Positions 1 to 5,475 of a DNA stretch of 6,654 nt are shown here, in pieces. The notes below the pieces were generated by a model, which searched no databases, was not told where the DNA came from, and saw only the letters and a program-made list of their open reading frames with translations. How positions within the stretch are numbered: the first letter of the stretch is position 1; each line of letters starts with the position of its first letter. This DNA is from JBHIAG01 sp046758465 (GTDB taxonomy: Bacteria; Acidobacteriota; Terriglobia; Acidiferrales; 2-02-FULL-67-57): the NCBI GenBank assembly GCA_046758465.1, contig JBHIAG010000100.1, positions 1 through 6,654 on the forward strand, written 5' to 3'. The translations under genes and the position numbers were made by a program.

Positions 1-76
1 GGGCCCGTAGCTCAGTTGGGAGAGCGCCTGATTTGCACTCAGGAGGTCGCCGGTTCGAATCCGGTCGGGTCCACCA
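1..76 (+). tRNA. tRNA-Ala (anticodon TGC), CCA encoded
   Basis: A complete 76-nt cloverleaf starts at the first base of the window. The 7-bp acceptor stem pairs 1-7 with 66-72 (one G-T). The D arm is GCTC/GAGC. The anticodon stem is CCTGA/TCAGG with loop TTTGCAC, giving anticodon TGC at 34-36, which reads GCA (alanine). The T arm has loop TTCGAAT. The discriminator is A73 and CCA is encoded at 74-76. The gene may be preceded by other tRNAs outside the window, because remnants of further tRNAs follow it. Confidence 0.97.
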
Positions 77-88
77 ACCCTTTTAAAC

Positions 89-155
89 GCTAGCGCGGGA
101 GAGCATCCCGATTCAATCGGGAGGGTCAGGGGTTCGAATCCCCTCACGTCTACCA
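89..155 (+). pseudogene. tRNA-like gene lacking its 5' acceptor strand, apparent anticodon TCA
   Basis: From the anticodon arm to the 3' end this is a perfect tRNA. The anticodon stem is TCCCG (106-110) with CGGGA (118-122), and the 7-nt loop ATTCAAT keeps T33 and A37. A 5-nt variable region follows, then T arm AGGGG/CCCCT with loop TTCGAAT (128-144), a 3' acceptor strand (145-151), discriminator A and CCA (153-155). The D arm is damaged: GCTA/GAGC with one mismatch, looking like a shifted GCTCAG...GAGC. The bases before it (82-88) do not pair with the acceptor 3' strand, so no normal acceptor stem forms. As written the anticodon is TCA, which would read UGA. It is not a SelC tRNA, because there is no long variable arm. 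A decayed elongator tRNA, possibly with an indel in the anticodon loop, is the simplest explanation. Confidence 0.7.
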
Positions 156-189
156 CTCCTGTTTGCTTTCTGGTCTCGTTGTCGATGCC

Positions 190-293
190 TGTCATTCCGA
201 GCGAGAGCGAGGAATCTGCTTTGTCGGGTAGGGCAAGGGCTTGCCCCTTGCCGCCGCAGAGCACGGGTTTCCTTCGGCTGCGCTCAGGACAAG
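190..293. repeat. Dispersed intergenic repeat with hairpin
   Basis: The stretch starts with TGTCATTCCGAGCGAGAGCG followed by AGGAATCTGC, and ends with CTTCGGCTGCGCTCAGGAC. These are two ends that I recognise from dispersed intergenic repeats in acidobacterial and other environmental genomes (recalled, not searched). The left part has ATTCC/GGAAT at 194-198 and 211-215. The centre holds a strong hairpin: GGCAAGGG (232-239) pairs with CCCTTGCC (245-252) around loop CTTGC. Only one copy of the full unit lies in this window, so repeat status rests on resemblance. Confidence 0.5.
232..252. other. Strong stem-loop (8-bp stem, 5-nt loop)
   Basis: GGCAAGGG-CTTGC-CCCTTGCC is a perfect hairpin inside the intergenic repeat. 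It lies about 100 bp beyond the stop of the minus-strand TolB-like gene and downstream of the tRNA cluster, so it could end transcription from either side. It has no run of T, so intrinsic termination is not supported. Confidence 0.5.
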
Positions 294-314
294 CGAATCC
301 GGCTGCGTCCACCA
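294..314 (+). pseudogene. 21-nt tRNA 3'-end remnant
   Basis: The sequence begins CGAATCCGGC and ends GTCCACCA. It matches tRNA positions 56-76 exactly in layout: the last five bases of the T loop, five bases of T stem, seven of acceptor strand, A73 and CCA. It agrees with the tRNA-Ala 3' end (56-76) at 18 of 21 positions. Everything 5' of it is replaced by the dispersed repeat, whose right end directly abuts it. It is either what remains of a third tRNA gene or a duplicated tRNA 3' end like those left by site-specific integration. Confidence 0.5.
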
Positions 315-350
315 ATGAACCAAGCAACGGATAAACCGATCAGCCCCTAA

Positions 351-1394
351 CTACTTCACCCAGTCGGCGATGAAGATGTTGGTCTCGCCCCGTACCCGCT
401 GCTGGCGATTGGAGGCCCAGACCAGCTTTTTGGCGTCGGAGCTGAACATGGGGAAGGCGTCGAACGCGCTATGATAGGTCACCCGCTCCAGCCCGCTTCC
501 GTCCACGTTGATCAGGTAGAGGTCGAAGTTTCGCCCCTGCGGGTCGTGGAGGTTGGAGGCGAAGATGATGCGCTCGCCGTCGGGATGAAACGCCGGCGCG
601 AAGTTGGCGGCGCCGTTGTGGGTGAGCTGGCGCTTGTTCGCGCCATCAGCGTCCATCACCCAAAGCTCCAGCCGAGAGGGCCGCACCAGGCCCTCGCTCA
701 GCAATGCCTGATAGTCGCCAATCTCCTCGGGGTTGGTGGGGTACTGGGCCCGCCAGGCAATCTTGCCGCCGGCGGGGGAAAAGACCGCGCCCCCGTCATA
801 GCCGATCCTGTGCGTCAGGCGGCGCAGGTCGGAACCGTCGGGATTCATCGTGTAGATTTCTAGGTCAGCGTCCCGCGTGGAGGTAAAGACGATGCGCCCG
901 GCGCGCGCGATAGTGGCCTCGGCGTCGTAGCCCGGCGTCGTGGTCAGTGGTCGCAGCTCGCTCCCATCGGGCTGCGCGGTGAAGATGTCATAGTTGGGAT
1001 CGAGCGCCCAGACGTAGCCGCGGGAGTAGTCGGGCCGCGGCGGACACCGCCGATCGGCGTGGTGCGTCGAAGAATAAAGGATGCGCTGGCCGTCGGGAAA
1101 AAAGTAGCCACAGGTCGTACGGCCGCGGCCGGTGCTGACCCGGCGACGCTTGCCGCCCGCAGTGTCCATCACGTAGATTTGGTCGCAGGCTTGCGCCTCG
1201 GCGTGCGCCTGAAAAATCAGCCAGCGGTTGTCGGGAGAAAAGTAGGCTTCCGCGTTCTCGCCGCCAAACGTCAACTGCCGCACGTTCCGGAGATGGACTT
1301 CCTCTGGCAGCGCCAGTGGGACTTGGGCCTGGGCCAGCAGCAGCACCGCGGCTCCCGCAATCCCCAGCAGCACCAGCACCGCGCTCCGTGGCAT
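351..1394 (-). CDS. Exported TolB/WD40-like beta-propeller protein
   Basis: A 347-residue protein with an N-terminal hydrophobic signal segment (about residues 5-23, ending AQAQ). It is followed by repeated PD40/TolB-propeller units. Each has an 'F-SPDG--I-F-S' strand and a 'D-IY-MN-DGS-L-RLT' strand: about 52-87, 98-151, 168-194, 205-258, 269-306 and 317-345. Such propellers are periplasmic binding or scaffold modules. No catalytic residues are visible, and the short length without an N-terminal TolB domain argues against true TolB of the Tol-Pal system. The C-terminal domain of an S9 peptidase is also absent. I chose the start at 1394 because a good ribosome binding site (GAGGAGA, complement of 1402-1408) sits 7 nt upstream and the signal peptide begins there. 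The frame is open further upstream to 1496, but that part is not signal-like. The substrate is unknown. Confidence 0.85.
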   Translation of the reverse strand: MPRSAVLVLLGIAGAAVLLLAQAQVPLALPEEVHLRNVRQLTFGGENAEAYFSPDNRWLIFQAHAEAQACDQIYVMDTAGGKRRRVSTGRGRTTCGYFFPDGQRILYSSTHHADRRCPPRPDYSRGYVWALDPNYDIFTAQPDGSELRPLTTTPGYDAEATIARAGRIVFTSTRDADLEIYTMNPDGSDLRRLTHRIGYDGGAVFSPAGGKIAWRAQYPTNPEEIGDYQALLSEGLVRPSRLELWVMDADGANKRQLTHNGAANFAPAFHPDGERIIFASNLHDPQGRNFDLYLINVDGSGLERVTYHSAFDAFPMFSSDAKKLVWASNRQQRVRGETNIFIADWVK

Positions 1395-1431
1395 GCGCGT
1401 CTCTCCTCGGCCGTCCAGCACGAAATCCCCT

Positions 1432-1460
1432 ATCCTACTCACCGACCCCGCTCCCAGCAA
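1432..1460 (-). promoter_or_regulatory. Candidate sigma70-type promoter for the TolB-like gene
   Basis: Read on the minus strand, TTGCTG (1460-1455) and TAGGAT (1437-1432) are separated by exactly 17 nt. They match three of six and four of six consensus bases. Transcription would start near 1425, about 30 nt before the ATG. The match is moderate and the region is GC-rich. Confidence 0.35.
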
Positions 1461-1507
1461 GTCGCCGTTGCACCCGCGCGCTCGCCGCGCTAGCATGCCT
1501 AGTTCCT

Positions 1508-2578
1508 ATGCAAGCCCGTGCTCGCCTCCTCGGCCTCTTCGGCCTCCTCGGCCTCCTCGGCCTCCTCCCGGCGTTCGCCGAACAGCCGGCCCTCGTTCGC
1601 TTTGCCGTCATCGGCGACAGCGGCACAGGCAATAACCACCAGCAGCGCATCGCCCGACAGATGCTGGCCTGGCACGACCGCCTGCCCTACGACCTGACGC
1701 TCATGTTGGGCGACAACATCTACGGCGGCCTGTTTGGCCTCGGCGGCGGAAACCGCAAGGACTTCGCGCGGAAGTTTGACCGGCCGTACGCCGCCCTGCG
1801 TGCCCGCGGAGTTGTCTTCCGTGCCGCCCTGGGCAACCACGACCTGCGCCACCGCAAGGGCCAGGACCTGGTCGAGGCCTACGACCGCTTCCACATTGAC
1901 GGCCCCCACGGCTACTACAACTTCACCGCCGGCCAGATGCCCGATGGCACGCCGCTGGTTGAATTCTTCGTTCTCAACACCGGTCGCCTGGAAAAAAACC
2001 AGCGCGACCCCGCCCAGTTGGCCTGGCTCGAGGCCGCCCTGGCCGCCTCCGCCGCCCGCTGGCGTGTCGCCTACTTTCATCATCCCATCTACTCGGCCGG
2101 CGACCGCCACGGCGAGGATAAGAAGCTCCGCGCCAAGCTCGAACCGCTGTTTCTGGGGTCTGTTTGGTCAGGGCCCGTACGGGCCGAAAGTGCCAGCAAA
2201 GAGAAACAGGCTTTAGCCCCTGCGGTGTCGGGTTCAGGGGCGTCGGCAGCGCAACGGAGACCTGCGCCGCGCGTGCAGGTGGTGCTGTCCGGCCATAACC
2301 ACATCTACGAGCGTTTCCACCCACGGCAGGGGATTCTCTATTTCGTCGTCGGCGCGAGCGGCAAGCTACGCCGGGGCAACGCCCGGCCCCGGCCCGACCT
2401 GGCTGGCGTCAACGACCAGACCCACAGCTTTCTGCTGGTGGAAGCGACGCCCAACGAGCTGCGCTTCCTTGCCATCGACGAAACCGGCCACGCCTTCGAC
2501 TGCGCCACCCTCCACCGCGACGCCACCGTCCGCGTCCCCGCCTGCCCGGCGACCGAGGCCAACACACTTTCCCCTTGA
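1508..2578 (+). CDS. Secreted purple-acid-phosphatase-like metallophosphoesterase
   Basis: A 356-residue calcineurin-like phosphoesterase. The metal-ligand motifs of purple/tartrate-resistant acid phosphatases appear in order: GDSG (D37), GDNIY (D69 and Y72, the Tyr being the usual Fe ligand), GNHD (N110), HHPIY (H191) and GHNHIYER (H263, H265). All seven ligands are present, so a two-metal hydrolase of phosphate esters is expected. The substrate cannot be told. Residues 1-24 (ending PAFA) form a signal peptide, implying periplasmic or extracellular action. The start at 1508 is chosen from this signal; no clear Shine-Dalgarno precedes it. The family normally has only a few residues between the 'LEPLF' helix and the final GHNH strand. 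Here about 35-40 extra residues (217-256) intervene, rich in Ser, Ala and Pro and encoded by repeat-like DNA. The signal core is encoded by 9-bp tandem repeats. Confidence 0.9.
   Translation: MQARARLLGLFGLLGLLGLLPAFAEQPALVRFAVIGDSGTGNNHQQRIARQMLAWHDRLPYDLTLMLGDNIYGGLFGLGGGNRKDFARKFDRPYAALRARGVVFRAALGNHDLRHRKGQDLVEAYDRFHIDGPHGYYNFTAGQMPDGTPLVEFFVLNTGRLEKNQRDPAQLAWLEAALAASAARWRVAYFHHPIYSAGDRHGEDKKLRAKLEPLFLGSVWSGPVRAESASKEKQALAPAVSGSGASAAQRRPAPRVQVVLSGHNHIYERFHPRQGILYFVVGASGKLRRGNARPRPDLAGVNDQTHSFLLVEATPNELRFLAIDETGHAFDCATLHRDATVRVPACPATEANTLSP
1525..1569 (+). repeat. 9-bp tandem repeat within the signal peptide
   Basis: Five consecutive units of CCTCCTCGG (the second has one change, CCTCTTCGG, and the last ends CCC) encode residues 7-21, LLG-LFG-LLG-LLG-LLP-like triplets. 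Because the unit is a multiple of three, gain or loss of units changes signal-peptide length without a frameshift. Confidence 0.85.
2156..2275 (+). repeat. Probable palindromic repeat inserted in frame in the phosphatase gene
   Basis: The segment holds a perfect 14-bp palindrome, GGCCCGTACGGGCC (2172-2185), and the string GGCTTTAGC (2209-2217). Both the 12-bp core GCCCGTACGGGC and GGCTTTAGC recur together in the gene-poor right end (6536-6547 and 6486-6494). It encodes the residues that the phosphatase family does not normally have. The boundaries are estimated from protein conservation, not from target-site duplications, which I could not see. Confidence 0.5.
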
Positions 2579-2606
2579 CAACGCTATAATTTAGAATCAA
2601 TATAAT
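2575..2606 (+). promoter_or_regulatory. AT-rich promoter region of the ferritin-perR operon
   Basis: A perfect TTGACA (2575-2580) overlaps the stop codon of the phosphatase gene. Two perfect TATAAT hexamers follow, at 2585-2590 (4-nt gap, too close) and 2601-2606 (20-nt gap, longer than the ideal 17). Which pair is used is unclear. The second TATAAT overlaps the PerR-like box, so bound repressor would block it. The region is strikingly AT-rich beside GC-rich flanks. Confidence 0.55.
2591..2605 (+). promoter_or_regulatory. Predicted PerR/Fur-type operator
   Basis: TTAGAATCAATATAA matches the PerR box consensus TTATAATnATTATAA (known from Bacillus subtilis) at 12 of 14 defined positions, as an imperfect 7-1-7 inverted repeat. 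It ends 21 nt before the ferritin ATG and overlaps a TATAAT. The second gene of the operon encodes a PerR-type protein, so autoregulation is a natural inference. Confidence 0.65.
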
Positions 2607-2613
2607 TAAAGAA

Positions 2614-2620
2614 AAGGAGG
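2614..2620 (+). promoter_or_regulatory. Strong ribosome binding site of the ferritin-like gene
   Basis: AAGGAGG lies 6 nt before the ATG at 2627. It is the best Shine-Dalgarno in the window and fixes the start of the gene. Confidence 0.9.
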
Positions 2621-2626
2621 GACTCT

Positions 2627-3097
2627 ATGCTGCGCGGACAAGAGATTGTCAAGAATCGCAAGGACATCATCGCCGCCCTGAACCGTGCCGCCGCCGCCGA
2701 ACTGCTGGCCGCCTACCGCTACCTCTATCTCTCCCACTACGCCACCGGCATGCACGGCCGCGAGGTGGCGGAACGGTTCACTGAAATGGCCACCAGCGAG
2801 TGGCAGCACGCTGGCTCCTTGCTCGCACGCATCATCCAGTTGGGCGGCATCCCGTTCCAGAAACTCAGCGAAGCCGAAAAACTCGCCTTCGGCCGCTATC
2901 TGCTGCCCCCCAAGGACCCCACGAACTGGAAACAGATGCTCAAGGACAGCATCCAGAGCGAGCGGGAAGCGATTGACTTCTACAACCGCCTGCTCGTCAA
3001 GGTGCGTGACGACGACCCCGTGACCGCCCACTTGGTGCGTGAGGCGCTCGAAGACGAAGTCGAGGACGAGCACAAGCTGGCCTGCCTGCTCGCCTGA
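2627..3097 (+). CDS. Ferritin-like (bacterioferritin/DPS-like) diiron protein
   Basis: A 156-residue all-helical ferritin-superfamily protein, the usual size for bacterioferritins and DPS-like proteins. All six diiron ligands can be placed: E25 (AAAELLAAYRY), E58 and H61 (SEWQH), E114 (SEREAIDFYN), E146 and H149 (EDEH). This supports ferroxidase-type oxidation of Fe(II) with O2 or H2O2 and likely iron storage or peroxide detoxification in the cytoplasm. No rubredoxin-type Cys cluster is present, so it is not rubrerythrin. A haem-binding Met is not evident at a clear position, so true bacterioferritin is uncertain. A single Cys (C153) lies near the C-terminus. The gene has a strong ribosome binding site and its own AT-rich promoter with a PerR-like operator, and stops 8 nt before the PerR-type gene, so the two should be cotranscribed. 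Confidence 0.88.
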   Translation: MLRGQEIVKNRKDIIAALNRAAAAELLAAYRYLYLSHYATGMHGREVAERFTEMATSEWQHAGSLLARIIQLGGIPFQKLSEAEKLAFGRYLLPPKDPTNWKQMLKDSIQSEREAIDFYNRLLVKVRDDDPVTAHLVREALEDEVEDEHKLACLLA

Positions 3098-3105
3098 GAG
3101 GTCGC

Positions 3106-3561
3106 GTGAGCCCCCTCCCGGTCCGTCCCGACGCGCGGCCATCTGGCCGCCGCACCAAGCAGCGGCAACTTGTGCTGGAGGTGATGCAGGCCTCCGACGA
3201 CCATCCCACGGCCGCCCAGGTCTATCAGCGCGTCCGCCGCCGCTATCCCGGCGTCGCCTATGCCACCATCTACAACGCCCTGGGCTGGTGGGTCGAACGG
3301 GGTGAGGTGCGCGAGTTTACCTTCGGCAATGCCGCCACCCGCTACGACCGCAACCACGAGCGCCACGACCACGCCATCTGCACCCGCTGCGGCCGCCTCA
3401 TCGACGTGACCATCCGCCTGCCCCGCCGCATGCTGCAACAGGTCGGCCGGCGCACCGGCCTGCGCATCGCCAGCCACCATGTCCAGTTCCTCGGCCGCTG
3501 CGCCGACTGTGCCTTGCCCCGCCGGAGCCCGCAGGGCGGAGGCGCGAGCCGCGCCGATTGA
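3106..3561 (+). CDS. perR: PerR-type Fur-family peroxide-responsive repressor
   Basis: A 151-residue Fur-family protein starting with GTG, 8 nt after the ferritin stop, with GAGAGG just upstream. The N-terminal winged helix (about 15-75) contains RTKQR, HPTAAQVY and the recognition helix ATIYNAL. The regulatory metal site matches B. subtilis PerR ligand for ligand: H33 (H37), D81 (D85), H87 (H91), H89 (H93) and D100 (D104). Asp rather than Glu at the last position separates PerR from Fur. The structural zinc site is C92-C95 and C132-C135. PerR senses H2O2 through iron-catalysed oxidation of two of these histidines and represses peroxide and iron-storage genes. The ferritin partner and upstream box agree. 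The last 14 residues (RRSPQGGGASRAD region) exceed the normal PerR length and are encoded by GC-rich repeat-like DNA around GCCCGCAGGGC (3527-3537). A nickel- or zinc-sensing Fur relative is the main alternative. Confidence 0.87.
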   Translation: MSPLPVRPDARPSGRRTKQRQLVLEVMQASDDHPTAAQVYQRVRRRYPGVAYATIYNALGWWVERGEVREFTFGNAATRYDRNHERHDHAICTRCGRLIDVTIRLPRRMLQQVGRRTGLRIASHHVQFLGRCADCALPRRSPQGGGASRAD

Positions 3562-3579
3562 TACTGCCCCAGCCGAGCT

Positions 3580-3608
3580 GTCCGGCCTTACCGGCTAGCG
3601 CGCCGGAC
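3580..3608. terminator. Possible bidirectional terminator hairpin between convergent genes
   Basis: GTCCGGC (3580-3586) and GCCGGAC (3602-3608) form a perfect 7-bp stem with a 15-nt loop. The stem-loop spans the 26-bp gap between the convergent perR and OmpA-family genes and the last codons of the latter. There is no T-tract, so this is a weak call. Confidence 0.25.
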
Positions 3609-5303
3609 GAGGGAGCGGGAAGGTTTGGGGACGCGCCAGATGATGCCGGAGTCTTCAGCCTGGTGCGGGTAGTAGCGGACGCTCGACTCCCCGGTGGGGC
3701 TCAAGATGACATCTGTGCGGCGGTTGTAGGCCAGCCAGTTGGCGCGACGCTGCCGGGCGCGGGCGCGTGGCGGCTGGTTCGGGTTCTGCTCTTCCAGAGC
3801 GGCCACGGTTTCCCGCTGCAAGGGCTGCTCCTCGCCGTAGGCCACGATTTCGATGTTGGCCGCCGGAACGCCAGCGTCCACCAGGCGTTGCTTGATCAGT
3901 TCGCCGCGACGCTGCGCCAGCGCTTGGTTATAGGTGAGGGAGCGGCGCTCATCGGCATGCGCTTCCAGGCGCAGGCGACCGTTGGGCCGGGCCTTCAGGT
4001 ACTCGCGGAAGCCCTGAGCAATCAGCTCCACGATGCGCACCTGACTGGCCACCAGCCCCAGGCTGGGGTCACGCGCGTCGGGATAGTCCGTGGGGAAGAA
4101 GATGGAAGCCAGTTGCACCTCCGGCGTGACCAGGTCGGTACGCGCGACCTCAAGGGTAGCGGTGGCAGTTTCGACCGTGCCGCAGGCGTTGCTGGCGCGC
4201 AAGGTGTAAGTCGTGGTCTGGTCGGGCGACACCTGCCGGCTCCCGCGCGCCCCCACCGTGCCCAGCCCGCTGATCTGCACTTCGCTGGCATTCTCCACGT
4301 TCCAGGAGAGCGTCGCCCGCTCGCGCTTGGTCTCTTCGCCGTCGAGGGTTTCAATGGCGATGGAGGGAGCTGAGCGGGTAAGCGTCGCGGGGATGGCCGT
4401 GTCCACGTTGACCGCGGCCGAGGCGGTTTCTACCCCGCCCGGGCCCGCCGCCGTCAAGGTGTAAGTAGTGGTCTGGTTGGGGGTCACGAGCTGTTCGCCT
4501 GAACTGGCCACCTCGCCGACGCCGCTGATCTGAACCTGGCGGCTCTCCTCCGTGCTCCAGCTCAGCCGCGCCGACTCGCCGCAGCGGAGGCTGGCTGGGT
4601 TGGCGGCAAACTGCGCGGTCAGCGGCGCGACCGCAGCGCGCATGCCGATCATGGCGGTGCGTTCGCGCTCGGTGACGCCGATGTCGGCCAGGTAGTCCGC
4701 GGACTGGGTGCTGATGGCGCCTGCGGGGATCGCCTCTTCGCCCGCGCCGGCAGCGAGAGTTAACCGGATGCGCACCTCCTCGTTTTCGCCCACGGTGACC
4801 GACCCGGTGTAGGTGCGGTAGCCGTCAAGCGCGATGGCGAGTTGATGCGTGCCCGGGCGGACGAGCAGCTCCTGCTTGCCGAAGAAGTTGCTATCGGTGG
4901 CGCCGACGCAGCCGATGAGGAACTCGGGGCTGCGGCCATTAAGATAGAGGGCGGCTGTGTTGGGCTGGATGAACAGGCGAATCCGGCCCCAGGGCCCCGT
5001 TACGGTGCCGCCCACAGGGTCGAGAGTGACCTCGACGCTTTGGGTCTCGCCAGCGGCGACCCGGACCGTCTGGTCAAAGGGCTGGCGGCCGTAGCGGATC
5101 ACCTGCACCCGGTGCTCGCCCGGGGCCACGCGCACGCTCCGGTTGCCCTGGCCGATCTCCCGCCCGTCCACCAGCACGTAGCCGGTCTTGGGCTTGACCT
5201 TGACTTTGATGGTGCCGTCTTGACCCGCCGCCGGCGGCAGCGCGACAAACAGCAGCGTCACCGCGACGCAGACGGCAATGAAGAGATAAGTGGTGCGTCT
5301 CAT
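3588..5303 (-). CDS. Exported PEGA / Ig-like / OmpA-domain envelope protein
   Basis: A 571-residue protein. Residues 1-28 form a signal peptide without a lipobox Cys. Two PEGA-type beta domains follow (about 30-95 and 105-185, with 'VDG' and 'LNG' turns and the 'APGEHRVQV' / 'RPGTHQLAI' strand). Next are two tandem Ig-like repeats (about 232-300 and 312-386), each with 'A-LSW', 'VQISG-G-V' and 'PNQTTTYTL'/'PDQTTTYTL'. The C-terminal OmpA-like peptidoglycan-binding domain spans about 396-535. D451 in HADERR and R466 in NQALAQRR fit the diaminopimelate-binding pair of that family. A cell-wall anchored surface or structural role is likely; no enzyme domain is seen. The start has GGAGGA (complement of 5311-5316) 7 nt upstream. 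A linker of about 35 residues (491-526) lies before the final NRRTDVIL strand, and the C-terminal tail is basic. Convergent with perR and divergent from rlmB. Confidence 0.88.
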   Translation of the reverse strand: MRRTTYLFIAVCVAVTLLFVALPPAAGQDGTIKVKVKPKTGYVLVDGREIGQGNRSVRVAPGEHRVQVIRYGRQPFDQTVRVAAGETQSVEVTLDPVGGTVTGPWGRIRLFIQPNTAALYLNGRSPEFLIGCVGATDSNFFGKQELLVRPGTHQLAIALDGYRTYTGSVTVGENEEVRIRLTLAAGAGEEAIPAGAISTQSADYLADIGVTERERTAMIGMRAAVAPLTAQFAANPASLRCGESARLSWSTEESRQVQISGVGEVASSGEQLVTPNQTTTYTLTAAGPGGVETASAAVNVDTAIPATLTRSAPSIAIETLDGEETKRERATLSWNVENASEVQISGLGTVGARGSRQVSPDQTTTYTLRASNACGTVETATATLEVARTDLVTPEVQLASIFFPTDYPDARDPSLGLVASQVRIVELIAQGFREYLKARPNGRLRLEAHADERRSLTYNQALAQRRGELIKQRLVDAGVPAANIEIVAYGEEQPLQRETVAALEEQNPNQPPRARARQRRANWLAYNRRTDVILSPTGESSVRYYPHQAEDSGIIWRVPKPSRSLVRRASR

Positions 5304-5341
5304 TGCGGATTCCTCCCCCCTTGGGATCTTCAGATTCAGTG

Positions 5342-5367
5342 ATTCGTTCCGCTTCTCGCGAACGAAT
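5342..5367. promoter_or_regulatory. Inverted repeat between divergent genes
   Basis: ATTCGTTC (5342-5349) and GAACGAAT (5360-5367) form a perfect 8-bp inverted repeat with a 10-nt spacer, about 40 bp upstream of the OmpA-family start on the minus strand. It could be an operator for a dimeric regulator or a 5'-UTR hairpin. No regulator family can be named from the sequence. Confidence 0.4.
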
Positions 5368-5424
5368 TCGCAAATCGCTGGACGAAAACAAAGACTACCG
5401 CAGAACTGCAGAGAGAGTCAAACC

Positions 5425-5445
5425 GCAAGTTCGCGGTATACTTGC
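5425..5445 (+). promoter_or_regulatory. Candidate -10 box inside an inverted repeat, upstream of rlmB
   Basis: TATACT (5437-5442) is a good -10 hexamer about 34 nt before the proposed start, but no recognisable -35 lies 16-18 nt upstream. It overlaps a 6-bp inverted repeat, GCAAGT (5425-5430) and ACTTGC (5440-5445). That arrangement would suit a repressor site over the promoter, but both elements are short. Confidence 0.3.
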
Positions 5446-5475
5446 CCGGCGGCAGCCAGCAAACCGCCCGGCGCC

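Noticed and set aside
89..155. Selenocysteine tRNA (selC) because of the TCA anticodon
   Set aside because: SelC tRNAs have a long variable arm and an extended acceptor stem. Here the variable region is 5 nt and the acceptor stem is broken.
351..1394. TolB of the Tol-Pal system, given an OmpA/Pal-like protein in the same window
   Set aside because: The protein lacks the N-terminal TolB domain, the genes are over 2 kb apart with unrelated genes between, and no TolA, TolQ or TolR is present.
1499..2110. Minus-strand open frame opposite the phosphatase
   Set aside because: It overlaps a gene with all metal-ligand motifs, and its Glu/Ala/Gly-rich sequence mirrors the 9-bp repeat and biased codons.
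3106..3561. Classical Fur or Zur instead of PerR
   Set aside because: Asp at the position of PerR D104, the H33/D81/H87/H89 set and the PerR-like operator next to a ferritin favour PerR. Metal specificity is still not proven.
3558..4373. Long plus-strand open frame (271 codons)
   Set aside because: It lies antisense to the OmpA-family gene, whose domains, signal peptide and ribosome binding site are clear. Its translation has no recognisable domain and arises from GC-rich codon bias.
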